Assembly (NCBI GenBank): GCA_019638455.1
Contig: JAHBTU010000002.1
Span: 530,501 to 594,500 of the forward strand
Direction of reading: 5' to 3'
Length of the DNA: 64,000 nucleotides
Origin: Saprospiraceae bacterium
GTDB taxonomy: Bacteria; Bacteroidota; Bacteroidia; Chitinophagales; Saprospiraceae
The stretch's first letter is position 1. Each line of letters begins with the position of its first letter. This document shows, piece after piece, positions 50,451 to 62,906 of this stretch. The notes under the pieces were generated by a model that worked only from the letters and a program-made list of their open reading frames with translations, did not search any database and was not told where the DNA came from. Both the position numbers and the translations under genes were made by a program.

Positions 50451-50619
50451 TGGACAGGCGGCGGCATAGCCGAATGCATTTACGAAACTTTCAGAATTAA
50501 CCCAAATGAACGGCTCGCTCCAAGTTTCCCCCAAAAAGATAAGCCTTTCCGCCAAAAGTATAACAGCCCGCCGCTGCCCTGCCCGCAACTTTGCCCCATC
50601 AAAATCAAATTCAGAAAAA

Positions 50620-51432
50620 ATGAAAAAGACAGTTCTCATCACGGGCAGCAGCAGCGGAATCGGCAAAGCCGCCGCAAAATATTTTTCGGAAAAAGGCTGG
50701 AACGTGGCAGCCACCATGCGCAGGCCGGAAGATGAAAAAGACCTCCGGGAAAGCGCCAACCTCCGGCTCATCCGCCTCGACGTGCAGGACGAGGCATCCA
50801 TCGCCGAAGCGGTGCGGCAAACCATCGCCGCCTTCGGCAAAATTGACGTGCTGGTCAACAATGCGGGCTACGGACTGGCAGGCGTGGCGGAATTTATCCG
50901 CGAGGCAGACATCCGCAGACAGTTCGATGTCAATGTTTTTGGCGTGATGGCAGTGACGAGCGCCGTTTTGCCGCATTTTCGGGCGAACAAATCGGGGCGC
51001 ATCATCAATGTGTCCAGCATGGGCGGCAGGGTCACATTCCCGCTTTTTTCGTACTATCACGCCACCAAATTCGCCATCGAAGGGTACAGCGAGTCCCTCA
51101 ACTACGAACTCAACCCACTCGGCATTGACGTAAAAATCATCGAACCCGGCGGCGTGAAAACCGACTTCGGCGGCAGGAGCATGGATATGGTGAAAACCGA
51201 CCACCCCGATTACCAACACTTGCAGGACAAACTCGTGGCGGCACTCTCCGATGGCAGCAACATCCCGACCGAGGCAAAAGACGTGGCAAAAGTCATTTTT
51301 CGGGCGGCGACCACGACGGGCAGCCGGATGCGCTACATCGTTGGGTCGGATGCCCGCATGATGTGGACGGTAAAAAGGCTTTTCGGAACCACGTTCCAGC
51401 AAAAAGCGGTCAAATCATTTTACAAAATTTGA
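50620..51432 (+). CDS. SDR-family oxidoreductase
   Basis: 270 residues from MKKTVLITGSSSGIGKAAA. Classical short-chain dehydrogenase: cofactor motif TGSSSGIG, NNAGYG, catalytic serine in NVSSMGGRV and YHATKFA holding YxxxK. The segment DVKIIEPGGVKTDF is also typical. NADP preference is suggested by ATMRRPED after strand 2. Substrate unknown. It lies just outside the seven-gene hydrolase operon, upstream of one of the AraC regulators and on the same strand as it. The upstream frame is open 38 codons but starts inside a low-similarity leader. Confidence 0.9.
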   Translation: MKKTVLITGSSSGIGKAAAKYFSEKGWNVAATMRRPEDEKDLRESANLRLIRLDVQDEASIAEAVRQTIAAFGKIDVLVNNAGYGLAGVAEFIREADIRRQFDVNVFGVMAVTSAVLPHFRANKSGRIINVSSMGGRVTFPLFSYYHATKFAIEGYSESLNYELNPLGIDVKIIEPGGVKTDFGGRSMDMVKTDHPDYQHLQDKLVAALSDGSNIPTEAKDVAKVIFRAATTTGSRMRYIVGSDARMMWTVKRLFGTTFQQKAVKSFYKI

Positions 51433-51589
51433 AAAACGGCCTCGTCCAGGGCATTGCGATTGGGCTGGGGGCAATGGGGGCTTGCTGGGTTTTCTTTTCG
51501 ACCATTTGGCGGAGGCGAGGGGCAAGATTTACCTCGACTCCTTGAAAAAACAATGAAATTTACGGTCAAAAATTGAAATCACTCGCACA

Positions 51590-51661
51590 GTGAATATAAC
51601 CACATTCTTCGCTCTGTTCATCGCTTTTGCAGGTTTTTTAAGTTGCAAATCCACTAATTAA
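51590..51661 (+). CDS. Possible 23-residue lipoprotein-signal mini-ORF
   Basis: A GTG start opens a 23-codon frame reading as hydrophobic FFALFIAFAGFLSCKSTN followed by a stop, 1 bp before the AraC start. This is a perfect lipoprotein signal with the acylated cysteine near its end. Either the leftover start of a lost lipoprotein gene or an upstream ORF coupled to the regulator. No homology can be claimed. Confidence 0.3.
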   Translation: MNITTFFALFIAFAGFLSCKSTN

Positions 51662-51662
51662 A

Positions 51663-52556
51663 ATGCTGCATTTCAAATCCATCGGGCAAACGCTCAAAGC
51701 GTTCAACGCCCCCAAAACGAGGCATCCGCAGTTCCATTTGATGAGTTTCGACGCCTGCGAACTGGAGCAATACCAACAGCTGCCCGTCTTCACGGCCGAC
51801 CTGTATTTTGTTTTTTTCAAAAAAATCGTGGAGGGGCAAATCCTATACGGACACAGCCGCTACGACCACACGCAGGGCACTTTGTCTTTTTTCAAACCCC
51901 GGCAAGCCATCGAATTTCAGAAAACAAAGTGCGACGAGCGGGGCTTCATCCTCGCCTTTCACGAGGATTTTTTGCTCGACACGCCGCTGTTCGACGCCAT
52001 CAAGCGGCTCGGTTTTTTCGACTACGACGTACGGGAGTCGCTGCATGTTTCGGATGCGGAAAAAGCCGTCATTTGGCAACATTTCGACCTCATGGAAGCC
52101 GAGTACCTTGGCAACGAGGACGAGTTCAGCCGCGAACTCATCGTGGCGCAACTGCAATCGTTGTTCGTCCATGCAAAGCGTTTTTACAAACGGCAGTTTT
52201 TGCACCGCCAGCCGCTCAATTCCTCCCTTTTTGCTCGTTTTCAGCAGGCTTTGGCCGCCAACTACGCCGACGAACTCGCCGAGCACCGCCTGCCCAACGT
52301 GGCGACGCTCGCCGAAAAACTCGCCCTTTCTCCAAAATATTTAAGCGACTTACTCAAAGCCGAAACAGGCAAAACCGCCCAGGAACACATCCACCTTTTC
52401 GTGGTGAACGAAGCAAAAAACTTGCTGAAAAAGCCGGAACTGAACGTGTCGGAAGTGGCGTACCGCCTGGGGTTCGAGTACAATTCGCACTTTACGAAGT
52501 TTTTCAAATCGAAGACCGGCATGAGTCCGACGGCGTTTTTGGCGGGGGAGAATTAG
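51663..52556 (+). CDS. AraC-family transcriptional regulator
   Basis: 297 residues. N-terminal cupin-like ligand domain (LYFVFFKKIVEGQILYGHSRYDHTQGTLSFFKPRQAIEF, DERGFILAFHEDFLLDTPLF) and C-terminal double helix-turn-helix at about 200-295 (LPNVATLAEKLALSPKYLSDLLKAETGKTAQEHIHLFVVNEAKNLLKKPELNVSEVAYRLGFEYNSHFTKFFKSKTGMSPTAF). It is a paralogue of the regulator at 61404. Convergent with the aldo/keto reductase, the last gene of the hydrolase operon; probable regulator of the SDR, the operon or both. Confidence 0.9.
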   Translation: MLHFKSIGQTLKAFNAPKTRHPQFHLMSFDACELEQYQQLPVFTADLYFVFFKKIVEGQILYGHSRYDHTQGTLSFFKPRQAIEFQKTKCDERGFILAFHEDFLLDTPLFDAIKRLGFFDYDVRESLHVSDAEKAVIWQHFDLMEAEYLGNEDEFSRELIVAQLQSLFVHAKRFYKRQFLHRQPLNSSLFARFQQALAANYADELAEHRLPNVATLAEKLALSPKYLSDLLKAETGKTAQEHIHLFVVNEAKNLLKKPELNVSEVAYRLGFEYNSHFTKFFKSKTGMSPTAFLAGEN

Positions 52557-52640
52557 CGACCTTAACGCAACTACGCCGGATGCCCCACCGCATTGCGCCA
52601 AAACGGGACATGGACAGGGATTTGGTAGCGAACATGGAAC

Positions 52641-54218
<1,578 letters not shown>

Positions 54219-54222
<4 letters not shown>

Positions 54223-55370
54223 TTTTTTCTTGATTCCAAGACTTCCGACAAAACCTTTCTGCTGTTATCCGCTTCTTTTGCCCCAACGGCAGATTCTATG
54301 ATGGAAAGAACATTTTTCAATTGGGTTTCCGTAATGTCTATGTTTAGCGCAATGCCAAAATGTCCTTTTAACATGGGTTCCACGCCGCCCAAATTGACCA
54401 AGGCGGTGATGGTCGCTATTTCTCTATCCTGATAACTCAGCACGTCGCGTCCGAAAATATCGGCAAACAAATGCTCTTTCAAAAACACGTCAATTTCAGG
54501 GCTGAATGCGCCGTAACCTGACTTGGGCGGCGTGATTTGCGGCTGTCCGGTGAGGGCTTCCAACACTTTTTTGCCTCGGTCGTATTTGCTCAAAGTATCC
54601 GGTATGGGCGAGGCAGTTTTCCCCATTTCGTCTGTAATGCCTTGTTTTTTTCGACTTTCTAAAACAGAAATCAACGTATTCAAACCTTGAATGCTGCGCG
54701 GGAAGCCGCAATAGGCATACAGGTGCACCAGCACTTCTTTGATTTCATTGACAGTCAGTCCGGCGTCCAGCCCGGCGTTGATGGCATTTGATAATTGCTC
54801 CAAATCGCCTTTCGCGGTAAATGCCGAAATGGTTACGATATGCTGATGGCGCATTTCCAAGTCGCCGGCTCCGCTTTGATTTTTCGGGTTTTGGGTCAAA
54901 CCGATTTGGTATTCTTCATCGCTGACTTCATGGAGCCAGAGCACCCTTCCTTTGGGGTGTTCCGGCGTGATGGCTACTTGCACGAACCAACTGTCGTGCG
55001 AAGCGCCGTGCCAATGTTCCACATCGGGCGGACAGCGCACCGCGTCGCCTTTTCTCAGGATTTGCAGTGCTTTTCCTTTTTCCTGATAATAACCCACGCC
55101 TTCCAATGCCAGCAGGGTTTGCCCGCCGGGATGCCGGTGCCACTTCGAGCGGGCTTTGGGCTCAAAAACGACGTTGCCAATGGAGGCGTTGAAGTTGCTA
55201 TCTGCTGCCAAAAGCGGTGTCACCCAGACGGTTCCGGTGAAGTTGCCGCCCTGAATTTTATCACCGGTGCGGAATATGGTGTTGAGCATATTGGGCGGGG
55301 TTTGCGCTGTTGTTTTAAAACTAAACAAAGTCAGCAGCAGGCATATTTTGACAATTGAATTTCGCATCAT
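54219..55370 (-). CDS. Exported fusion of cupin and carboxymuconolactone-decarboxylase-like domains
   Basis: 383 residues: Sec signal (IVKICLLLTLFSFKTTAQ), a cupin domain at about 30-150 (WHRHPGGQTLLALEGVGYYQ, GDAVRCPPDVEHWHG, supplying the metal-binding histidines), then two CMD-type helical units (ISAFTAKGDLEQLSNAINAGLDAGLTVNEIKEVLVHLYAYCGFPRSIQGLNTLISV and DREIATITALVNLGGVEPMLKGHFGIALNIDITETQLKNVLSIIE). The CMD cysteine pair of AhpD-type peroxidases is absent; one cysteine in AYCGFPR remains. Likely acts on a lactone or peroxide of the pathway substrate. Confidence 0.9.
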
Positions 55371-55392
55371 GTTTTAGTTTTTGATAAAAGGC

Positions 55393-56478
55393 TTATTTAT
55401 CCAAACCTTTTTCTTTGAGAAACGTCGACATGAGGTCGGCAATTTGCAGGTTATTCAGGTCGGAAAAAGGGAAATGGGTATTGCCCAGGATGCCTATTTC
55501 TGGCAGATGCACGACGGTTACGTCGCCTCCATGTTTATTGACGGCATCCCGCCACAACCTCGCCATGGCAAGGCGCACCCGCCATCCATCCGCGCCAGGG
55601 TTGGGAGCGGGTTTTTCGGGAATATTGTCGCCGTAGTAGATGATGATGGGGATTTTGGTGAGTTTCATAAAATCCGACATCGGCACTGCCACTGCCTCGA
55701 GCGTACCGCCGGAACTGGGCATTGGCGCAGGTACTTCCCCTTCCGGGAACGGAAAGCCGCTTCCCGGTTCGTAAGACACAATTGCCTTTACGTTTTGATT
55801 TTTGACGGCAGTTATCCATCCCATGCCACCGGAATGAGAATGCGTGACAAGAATGCCGGGGCCAATTTTATCAAACAGCGCCGAAGCGGCATCGGTGGTG
55901 ACATTTATGTCGATAGGTCCAATATTGGGCGTCATGGACCGGAAATATTGGTTCAGCGTGTTGGTGTCGCGGGCGAATTGCACGCCGTCAAAATAATTGG
56001 GCCATATACCCACCCGAAAAATGCCAAACCACTGTTGTTCGTCGGGCGTAGGCGTGATGGTGGCGGCTACCGTACTGCGTCCTGCATTGCCCCTTCTGGG
56101 TTGGTCGAGGAGATACACGGCGAAGCGGCGGCGCAGGAAAATATTTTGAAAGCCCTCCCTTCCATCGGGCGTAGTTTCCCAGGTTTTGGAAAACTGACCG
56201 ATGCCATGCCACATAACCAGGGGAAGTTTTCGGGCTTTCGCGGGAATTTGATAAAAAATGTATGCATGGTCGCCGCGGAAAGTTTGTCCATCGGGCGTGG
56301 GCTTGTAGGGGTCGAAGACGCCGGGATTGGTGATTACCGTGCCGCCCACGGCGAAGCTGCCTTGTTCCTGAATCGTGAGCGGGCTGTTGCCCGTGTTGTC
56401 TTTCATGGATGCGCATGCCGTAAAAAGCGCCGGGGCTATAATTGATAAAAGGGCGAAGCCAATTTTTCGGTTTGTCAT
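55393..56478 (-). CDS. Alpha/beta-hydrolase lipoprotein
   Basis: 361 residues. Lipoprotein signal (FALLSIIAPALFTACAS). LPLVMWHGIGQFSKTWETTPDGREGFQNIFLRRRFAVYLLDQPRRGNAGRST forms the first strands and the oxyanion region; VTHSHSGGMGW holds the nucleophile serine; VHLPEIGILGNTHFPF holds the likely catalytic histidine, with an aspartate/glutamate (SYEPGSG) in between. This is the secreted esterase type seen next to CMD proteins in soil bacteria. Substrate unknown. It lies 22 bp upstream of the cupin-CMD gene in the operon. Confidence 0.87.
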   Translation of the reverse strand: MTNRKIGFALLSIIAPALFTACASMKDNTGNSPLTIQEQGSFAVGGTVITNPGVFDPYKPTPDGQTFRGDHAYIFYQIPAKARKLPLVMWHGIGQFSKTWETTPDGREGFQNIFLRRRFAVYLLDQPRRGNAGRSTVAATITPTPDEQQWFGIFRVGIWPNYFDGVQFARDTNTLNQYFRSMTPNIGPIDINVTTDAASALFDKIGPGILVTHSHSGGMGWITAVKNQNVKAIVSYEPGSGFPFPEGEVPAPMPSSGGTLEAVAVPMSDFMKLTKIPIIIYYGDNIPEKPAPNPGADGWRVRLAMARLWRDAVNKHGGDVTVVHLPEIGILGNTHFPFSDLNNLQIADLMSTFLKEKGLDK

Positions 56479-56506
56479 TTCCTTTGTTGTTTTTGAAAAT
56501 TATCTG

Positions 56507-58153
<1,647 letters not shown>

Positions 58154-59578
58154 CTACGGATTGAGCAACTTGGTGAACGACAGCGACCCCAATTTCCACT
58201 TTCCACCTTTCTTCATGTAAACCTCCGTCACCATAAAAGGATTGGTCACCTCATTTCCGCCAACTACAGCCAGCAAAGTAATTTTATTCAACAAAATGGC
58301 GGTATTGCCCATGACGTTCATGGAGACTTCGTGGATGTCGGCCTTCTTGTAATGGATTCCTCCACTTTTGATAATTTCGAGTTCACGGTCTTTCCCCCAA
58401 GTTCCGCCCATGTGGACGAAAACAGATTTTTCATGAAAAAAGTCGGCAAGGATGTCTGTGTTTTTGTCCGCCATCCACTGCCATTTTTGCTTGGAGAGTT
58501 CGATGAGTTCCTGTTCGACATTCTTAAGATTGGCTTGATAAAAGTTGACCAACTTATTCACCGCCTGCGAAACATACTCCGGCTTCCAATAGGTCTCGAT
58601 ATGCGTTGCTCCATTTATTAGGAACAATTCCTTGTTTTTCGCATTGCTTGCTTTGCCAAATGCTTCGTCCGTCATGTAATAGGTATCGGCTTTACTTCCC
58701 GCAATCATTAAAAGGGGCTGGTTGAGCAAATCCATATTGGTGCTCGCATCCCAAGCCATTAAATCCAGCAAACTGCTCATGGTGTACCTGAAGGTGGAAT
58801 TGGGATGCGCGTGGGTTCTGTTGTAGTAATAATGGCCTTCGCGATACAAATCAAACGGCATTTTGTCTGCCATCTCATCTGTCCATTTGGCATCGGCGGC
58901 ATAACGCACTTCGCCCCCGGCCGCTTCCAGTGCCCTTGCCTCTGACGCTTGTTTCAAGCGGTCTTCAATCGTTGCTATTTGCGAGTTCATAAAGCCATTG
59001 CGCCGCACCACACCTGAATTGAACATACTTACCGTGGCAATTGCTTTGAACCGTTTGTCTGTCTGCGCTGCCTTTAAAGAATAACCGCCGCCGCCACAGA
59101 TACCGAGCAGCCCCAACTTTGCAGTGTCAACGCCTTTGTACCGGGAAATAAAATCCCCCATGGCATGAATATCCTCGATGCGGTTTGCCGGTTTGTCCAC
59201 ATTGCGGGGCGTGCCTCCGCTACCCCCTTGATATGCCGCGTCTGCCGTGATGGTGATAAAACCTTGCTCCGCCAAACGCTGTGCATACAAGCCCGCAACC
59301 TGTTCTTTTACGCCGCCGTTGGGGTGCGCAATGACAATTGCAGGATATTTTTGGGCATCGTCAAAATTCGGTGGCGTGTAAACGTTCGCCACAATGGCAA
59401 TATCTTTTATTTTGTAGGTAACCGGGTGAATATTGACCTTGCCTTTTACATTTTCAGTAATGGCGCCCTCATAGACCAAAGTCCAGGGGTTTTGTTGGTA
59501 GGTCTTTTGACCCGTTTGAGCATCTGCAATATTGATTGCCAGCATGACTGATGTGGCGATTGATGTGATTTTTTTCAT
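58154..59578 (-). CDS. DLH-like hydrolase with C-terminal NTF2-like (DUF4440) domain
   Basis: 474 residues. Sec signal (SIATSVMLAINIADA). The hydrolase (about 30-350) has YPAIVIAHPNGGVKEQVAGLYAQRLAEQGFITITADAAYQGGSGGTPRNVD and GLLGICGGGGYSLKAA, where a cysteine takes the place of the nucleophile serine, as in dienelactone hydrolase; GATHIETYWKPEYV gives the histidine. The end ([50 protein letters not shown]) is the same NTF2-like domain as in the neighbouring esterase. Start 28 bp after the carboxylesterase. Confidence 0.9.
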   Translation of the reverse strand: MKKITSIATSVMLAINIADAQTGQKTYQQNPWTLVYEGAITENVKGKVNIHPVTYKIKDIAIVANVYTPPNFDDAQKYPAIVIAHPNGGVKEQVAGLYAQRLAEQGFITITADAAYQGGSGGTPRNVDKPANRIEDIHAMGDFISRYKGVDTAKLGLLGICGGGGYSLKAAQTDKRFKAIATVSMFNSGVVRRNGFMNSQIATIEDRLKQASEARALEAAGGEVRYAADAKWTDEMADKMPFDLYREGHYYYNRTHAHPNSTFRYTMSSLLDLMAWDASTNMDLLNQPLLMIAGSKADTYYMTDEAFGKASNAKNKELFLINGATHIETYWKPEYVSQAVNKLVNFYQANLKNVEQELIELSKQKWQWMADKNTDILADFFHEKSVFVHMGGTWGKDRELEIIKSGGIHYKKADIHEVSMNVMGNTAILLNKITLLAVVGGNEVTNPFMVTEVYMKKGGKWKLGSLSFTKLLNP

Positions 59579-59606
59579 CTTTCCCTTATTTAATTTATCT
59601 CAAGAT

Positions 59607-61226
59607 TTATTGCTTTTTCGCCCCGGCTGCCTTTTCCATCACATCCAACCGCGCCTTCCGGGTATCAGGCACGGCAGCGGCTGACCCATCTGCCCGGAAC
59701 TCGAACACCTCGTTCTTTTTGGGGTCGTAAATGGGCCATTCCGGCAGCCCCCTGCCATTGGGATTGCCCGTTTTGGCGAAGTTTGCCCAATAAGCATTCA
59801 TCATTTTGGCAACTTCATGGTCGGCGGACAGAACGGTGGCGCCGTTCCAGCCCCGCAGGTTGTCGAAAACGTAAGCGATTTCGGAACCGTGACCTGCGCC
59901 AAACTTCATCCGCTCTTTCATGGACGGGGAGACGTAGGAGAAAAGGTAGAGGTAGGCGGGTGCGCCTTTTGCAGTAAAAGCCCTCGCCGTGAACCGGGCT
60001 GGCTCTGCCCATACATAATCGGTATTGACCAATGTGAGCATCTCGGCGAAATCAGTCGTGCCATTGGGGTCGTAAGCCTTGCTCAAATCGCCGCTCAGGT
60101 TTCCGTATTGCTTCAATAGTTCCTCCCTGGAACCGGCATTGACGAAACCAGCCGGGACTTCTGCACTATTTGAACCAATTAAGAGTGGCACCTTCGGCTG
60201 ACGCCCCACCTCATAAGCCGATTGGGCGGTTTCCACGACCAGTTTGCCATCGAGAATAGGACCCGAATAAATCGGCGGGCCATTAGGGCCATCACTCTCC
60301 CATCCTCCATCTACAATTTCCACCACGCTGAGGGCACGCAGCTTTGCCAATGCAATCGCATCCGTGCCGTGTATCTTATGTCTTTTGGCAAAATTTACCC
60401 CGATAGTTTCAGCCGACACCGGGTAATTGGCATCAATTCCGTCTTCCCGTATCGGACGCCCGGTGAGCACGCCATCCCTGCCGCCGCCGGACTGGATGAT
60501 GGCTTTATGGAAAAGCCCCTGCGCGGCGGGTATGGTCAACAGCGAATGTACCGAAACGCCGCCTGCCGACTCGCCGAAAATGGTCACGTTGTTCGGGTCG
60601 CCCCCGAAAGCGGCAATGTTCTGCTGCACCCATTTTAGTGCGGCTATCTGGTCCATATAGGTGTAATTGCCCTTCGGCTCTTCCGGGCGCTCGTTGCTCA
60701 GGGCGGGGAAGGCGAAAAACCCCAAACGCCCCAGTCGGTAATTGAAAGTGACCAGGATGATGCCCTGTCTGGCGAACTGTTCTCCTGAAAAGTCCGGTTG
60801 GGAGCCGCTGCCGAACACAAATGCGCCGCCGTGAATCCACACCATGACCGGGAGCTTCGCCTCCGGGGTGGCCTGGGCAGGTTTCCACAAATTGATAAAC
60901 AGGCAATCTTCCGACGAGTTGTCGGCTATCCTGGTGGTGTCCCGCGGCCATGTCCCGCACGCACAATTTGCGCCGAATTGGGTAGCGTCCAGTTCCCCAT
61001 CCCATGCAGCTACGGGTTGCGGCGGACGCCAGCGGTACTCGCCGACAGGGGGAGCGGCATAAGGAATCCCTTTGAAACTGGAGACGTCGCCTTCCGTCGC
61101 ACCTCGCACAATGCCGGAGGCAGTGCGGACTTTGGGTGCGGTGGATTGGGCGTGGCTATTCATTTGAAAGGAGAACAGCAGGACAAACCCCAAAAAGAAG
61201 ACAAGACCAAGTGATAATTTTTTCAT
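59607..61226 (-). CDS. Type-B carboxylesterase
   Basis: 539 residues from [20 protein letters not shown] (Sec signal). Type-B carboxylesterase/lipase: [65 protein letters not shown] (oxyanion hole), the nucleophile in [13 protein letters not shown], and the histidine in [12 protein letters not shown]. Cleaves carboxyl esters outside the cytosol. First gene of the seven-gene operon (61226 to 52641, gaps 22-66 bp or overlaps), and divergent from the AraC regulator at 61404, which likely controls it. Confidence 0.93.
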   Translation of the reverse strand: MKKLSLGLVFFLGFVLLFSFQMNSHAQSTAPKVRTASGIVRGATEGDVSSFKGIPYAAPPVGEYRWRPPQPVAAWDGELDATQFGANCACGTWPRDTTRIADNSSEDCLFINLWKPAQATPEAKLPVMVWIHGGAFVFGSGSQPDFSGEQFARQGIILVTFNYRLGRLGFFAFPALSNERPEEPKGNYTYMDQIAALKWVQQNIAAFGGDPNNVTIFGESAGGVSVHSLLTIPAAQGLFHKAIIQSGGGRDGVLTGRPIREDGIDANYPVSAETIGVNFAKRHKIHGTDAIALAKLRALSVVEIVDGGWESDGPNGPPIYSGPILDGKLVVETAQSAYEVGRQPKVPLLIGSNSAEVPAGFVNAGSREELLKQYGNLSGDLSKAYDPNGTTDFAEMLTLVNTDYVWAEPARFTARAFTAKGAPAYLYLFSYVSPSMKERMKFGAGHGSEIAYVFDNLRGWNGATVLSADHEVAKMMNAYWANFAKTGNPNGRGLPEWPIYDPKKNEVFEFRADGSAAAVPDTRKARLDVMEKAAGAKKQ

Positions 61227-61370
61227 GGTGGCTGACTTTAGTTTCGGCAGTTTGACTTTACAGCACAAAGGTCTCGGCGTTTTACTTCAAAGATGGTATA
61301 TGGATTACGGCATCTTCTACCAATTTTACTGATTAGGCTGCTCCGTCGTTCAAGCTATCTTGGGAAGGCT

Positions 61371-61378
61371 TAGTTTTG
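61371..61378 (+). promoter_or_regulatory. Candidate -7 box of the AraC regulator
   Basis: TAGTTTTG, an exact TAnnTTTG, 25 bp before the start at 61404. The 177-bp gap to the divergent carboxylesterase must also hold the operon promoter; there GACCTTTG (61264-61271, minus) is one mismatch from the consensus. Confidence 0.4.
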
Positions 61379-61403
61379 TTGTTTCAAAAAACAATTTCGA
61401 CGT

Positions 61404-62315
61404 ATGGTGCGTACCTACAATTTTGATACGGTCAGCGAATACAATGTTTTTAACAACCACAAAACACTGCACCCCTTGGTCAGTGTGATTGATTTTTCAA
61501 AGGCAAACCCACGGACGTGGGGCGGGGAAAAGTCTGTAAGGATTATCTACGGCTTTTACTGCATTTTTTTGAAGGAGGTAAAATGCGGCGACCTGAAATA
61601 TGGGCGTAATTACTACGACTATCAGGAAGGCACTTTGGTTTTCACCGCACCGGGTCAGGTGATGGAATTGGAAAACACGGGCGAAACCTACCAGCCAGTT
61701 GGTCACGCATTGGTGTTCCACCCCGACCTGTTGCCGGGCACTACGCTTGCCAGAAGCATCGGCGATTATGGCTTTTTCAGCTACAACACCAACGAGGCGC
61801 TCCACTTGTCGGACAGGGAAAGACAGATTGTCATGGACTGTTTTTCAAACATCGCTTTCGAGCTGCAGCAAACCGTTGACAAACACAGCAAGAAGCTCAT
61901 CGCCTCCAATATCGAACTGTTCCTGAACTATTGCGAACGTTTTTACGACCGCCAGTTTATCACAAGGGACAACGCCAACAGAGGTATTCTGGAGAAATTC
62001 GAGGAACTGCTCAATGCCTATTTTTCATCAGATAGGCCACAGGAAATCGGCTTGCCGTCGGTCGCCTATTGCGCCCATGAACTGAACTTGTCTGCCAATT
62101 ACTTCGGCGATTTAATCAAAAAAGAGACAGGCAAATCGGCGCAGGAATATGTGCAGAACAAAGTCATCGAAACCGCAAAGAACAGGGTTTTTGACACCAG
62201 TAAAACCATCAACGAAGTAGCCTTTGAATTGGGATTTAAATACCCGCAGCATTTCAGCCGGCTGTTCAAACAGAAGACCGGAATGTCGCCGAGCGAGTAT
62301 CGGACGTTCAATTGA
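61404..62315 (+). CDS. AraC-family transcriptional regulator
   Basis: 303 residues. Ligand domain with GDLKYGRNYYDYQEGTLVFTAPGQVMELENTGET and HALVFHPDLLPGTTLARSIGDYGFFSYNTNEALHLSDRE; C-terminal double HTH (LPSVAYCAHELNLSANYFGDLIKKETGKSAQEYVQNKVIETAKNRVFDTSKTINEVAFELGFKYPQHFSRLFKQKTGMSPSEYRTF). Homologous over its whole length to the regulator at 51663. Divergent from the first gene of the hydrolase operon, the usual position for its activator. Confidence 0.92.
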   Translation: MVRTYNFDTVSEYNVFNNHKTLHPLVSVIDFSKANPRTWGGEKSVRIIYGFYCIFLKEVKCGDLKYGRNYYDYQEGTLVFTAPGQVMELENTGETYQPVGHALVFHPDLLPGTTLARSIGDYGFFSYNTNEALHLSDRERQIVMDCFSNIAFELQQTVDKHSKKLIASNIELFLNYCERFYDRQFITRDNANRGILEKFEELLNAYFSSDRPQEIGLPSVAYCAHELNLSANYFGDLIKKETGKSAQEYVQNKVIETAKNRVFDTSKTINEVAFELGFKYPQHFSRLFKQKTGMSPSEYRTFN

Positions 62316-62361
62316 GCGATGTTGACTTGTTGCCTGGGCTTCCAAAGTTGTCAAATCTGGC

Positions 62362-62802
62362 TTATTGATTCCTGAATTTCAACGGACTTTGCCCGACGTG
62401 TTTCTTGAAAAAATTATTGAAATGCGTCACCTCCACGAAGCCCGGCGCATCCGAAAATTCGGACACATTCCAGTTGCTGTGCCGCAGCGTGATTTTCGCT
62501 TCCTGCAAAATCCGTTCGCCGATGGTTTGGGTCGTCGTTTTGTCGGTGATGGCTTTCAACGCCCGGTTCAGGTGGTTGAAGTGGATGTTCAATTGCCGGG
62601 CAAAATCGGAAGCCGTGCGTAGGCTCACTCTCGGATGGTTTTTCTTGGATTGGAAACTGACGTTCCAGTAGTTCCAAAAACAGCTTGGCGATGCGCTGCC
62701 AAGCGTGGAGCCGTTGATTGTCGGATGGTGTAGCCGGCTGCATCTTCGTGGCAAAATGAAGGAATTCAAAAGAAAGGCTATCAAAGGGTTTTGAGGCGCC
62801 AA
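62362..62802 (-). pseudogene. Degraded AraC-family regulator
   Basis: The C-terminal HTH region is recognisable (HPRVSLRTASDFARQLNIHFNHLNRALKAITDKTTTQTIGERILQEAKITLRHSNWNVSEFSDAPGFVEVTHFNNFFKKHVGQSPLKF). The preceding part is in another frame (SLSFEFLHFATKMQPAT ... RIAKLFLELLERQFPIQ), with a shift near 62660. The N-terminal ligand domain is missing. Truncated and frameshifted, so not functional as a full regulator. Confidence 0.78.
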
Positions 62803-62906
62803 ATGACTTTTACAAATCTGTTACATCGTTTTACATGCAAAAAAGCCGCTTACACCCGTGTCGCCCACACTTTTGCTACATTGTTTCACCAAACACAAAC
62901 AATGTC

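Noticed and set aside
51363..51545. 60-codon ORF with a hydrophobic stretch after the SDR gene
   Set aside because: It overlaps the SDR 3' end in another frame and has no start signal or family.
62835..62906. Upstream start for the BNR lipoprotein
   Set aside because: It adds a C- and H-rich stretch before a perfect lipoprotein signal and overlaps the AraC relic's leader region.
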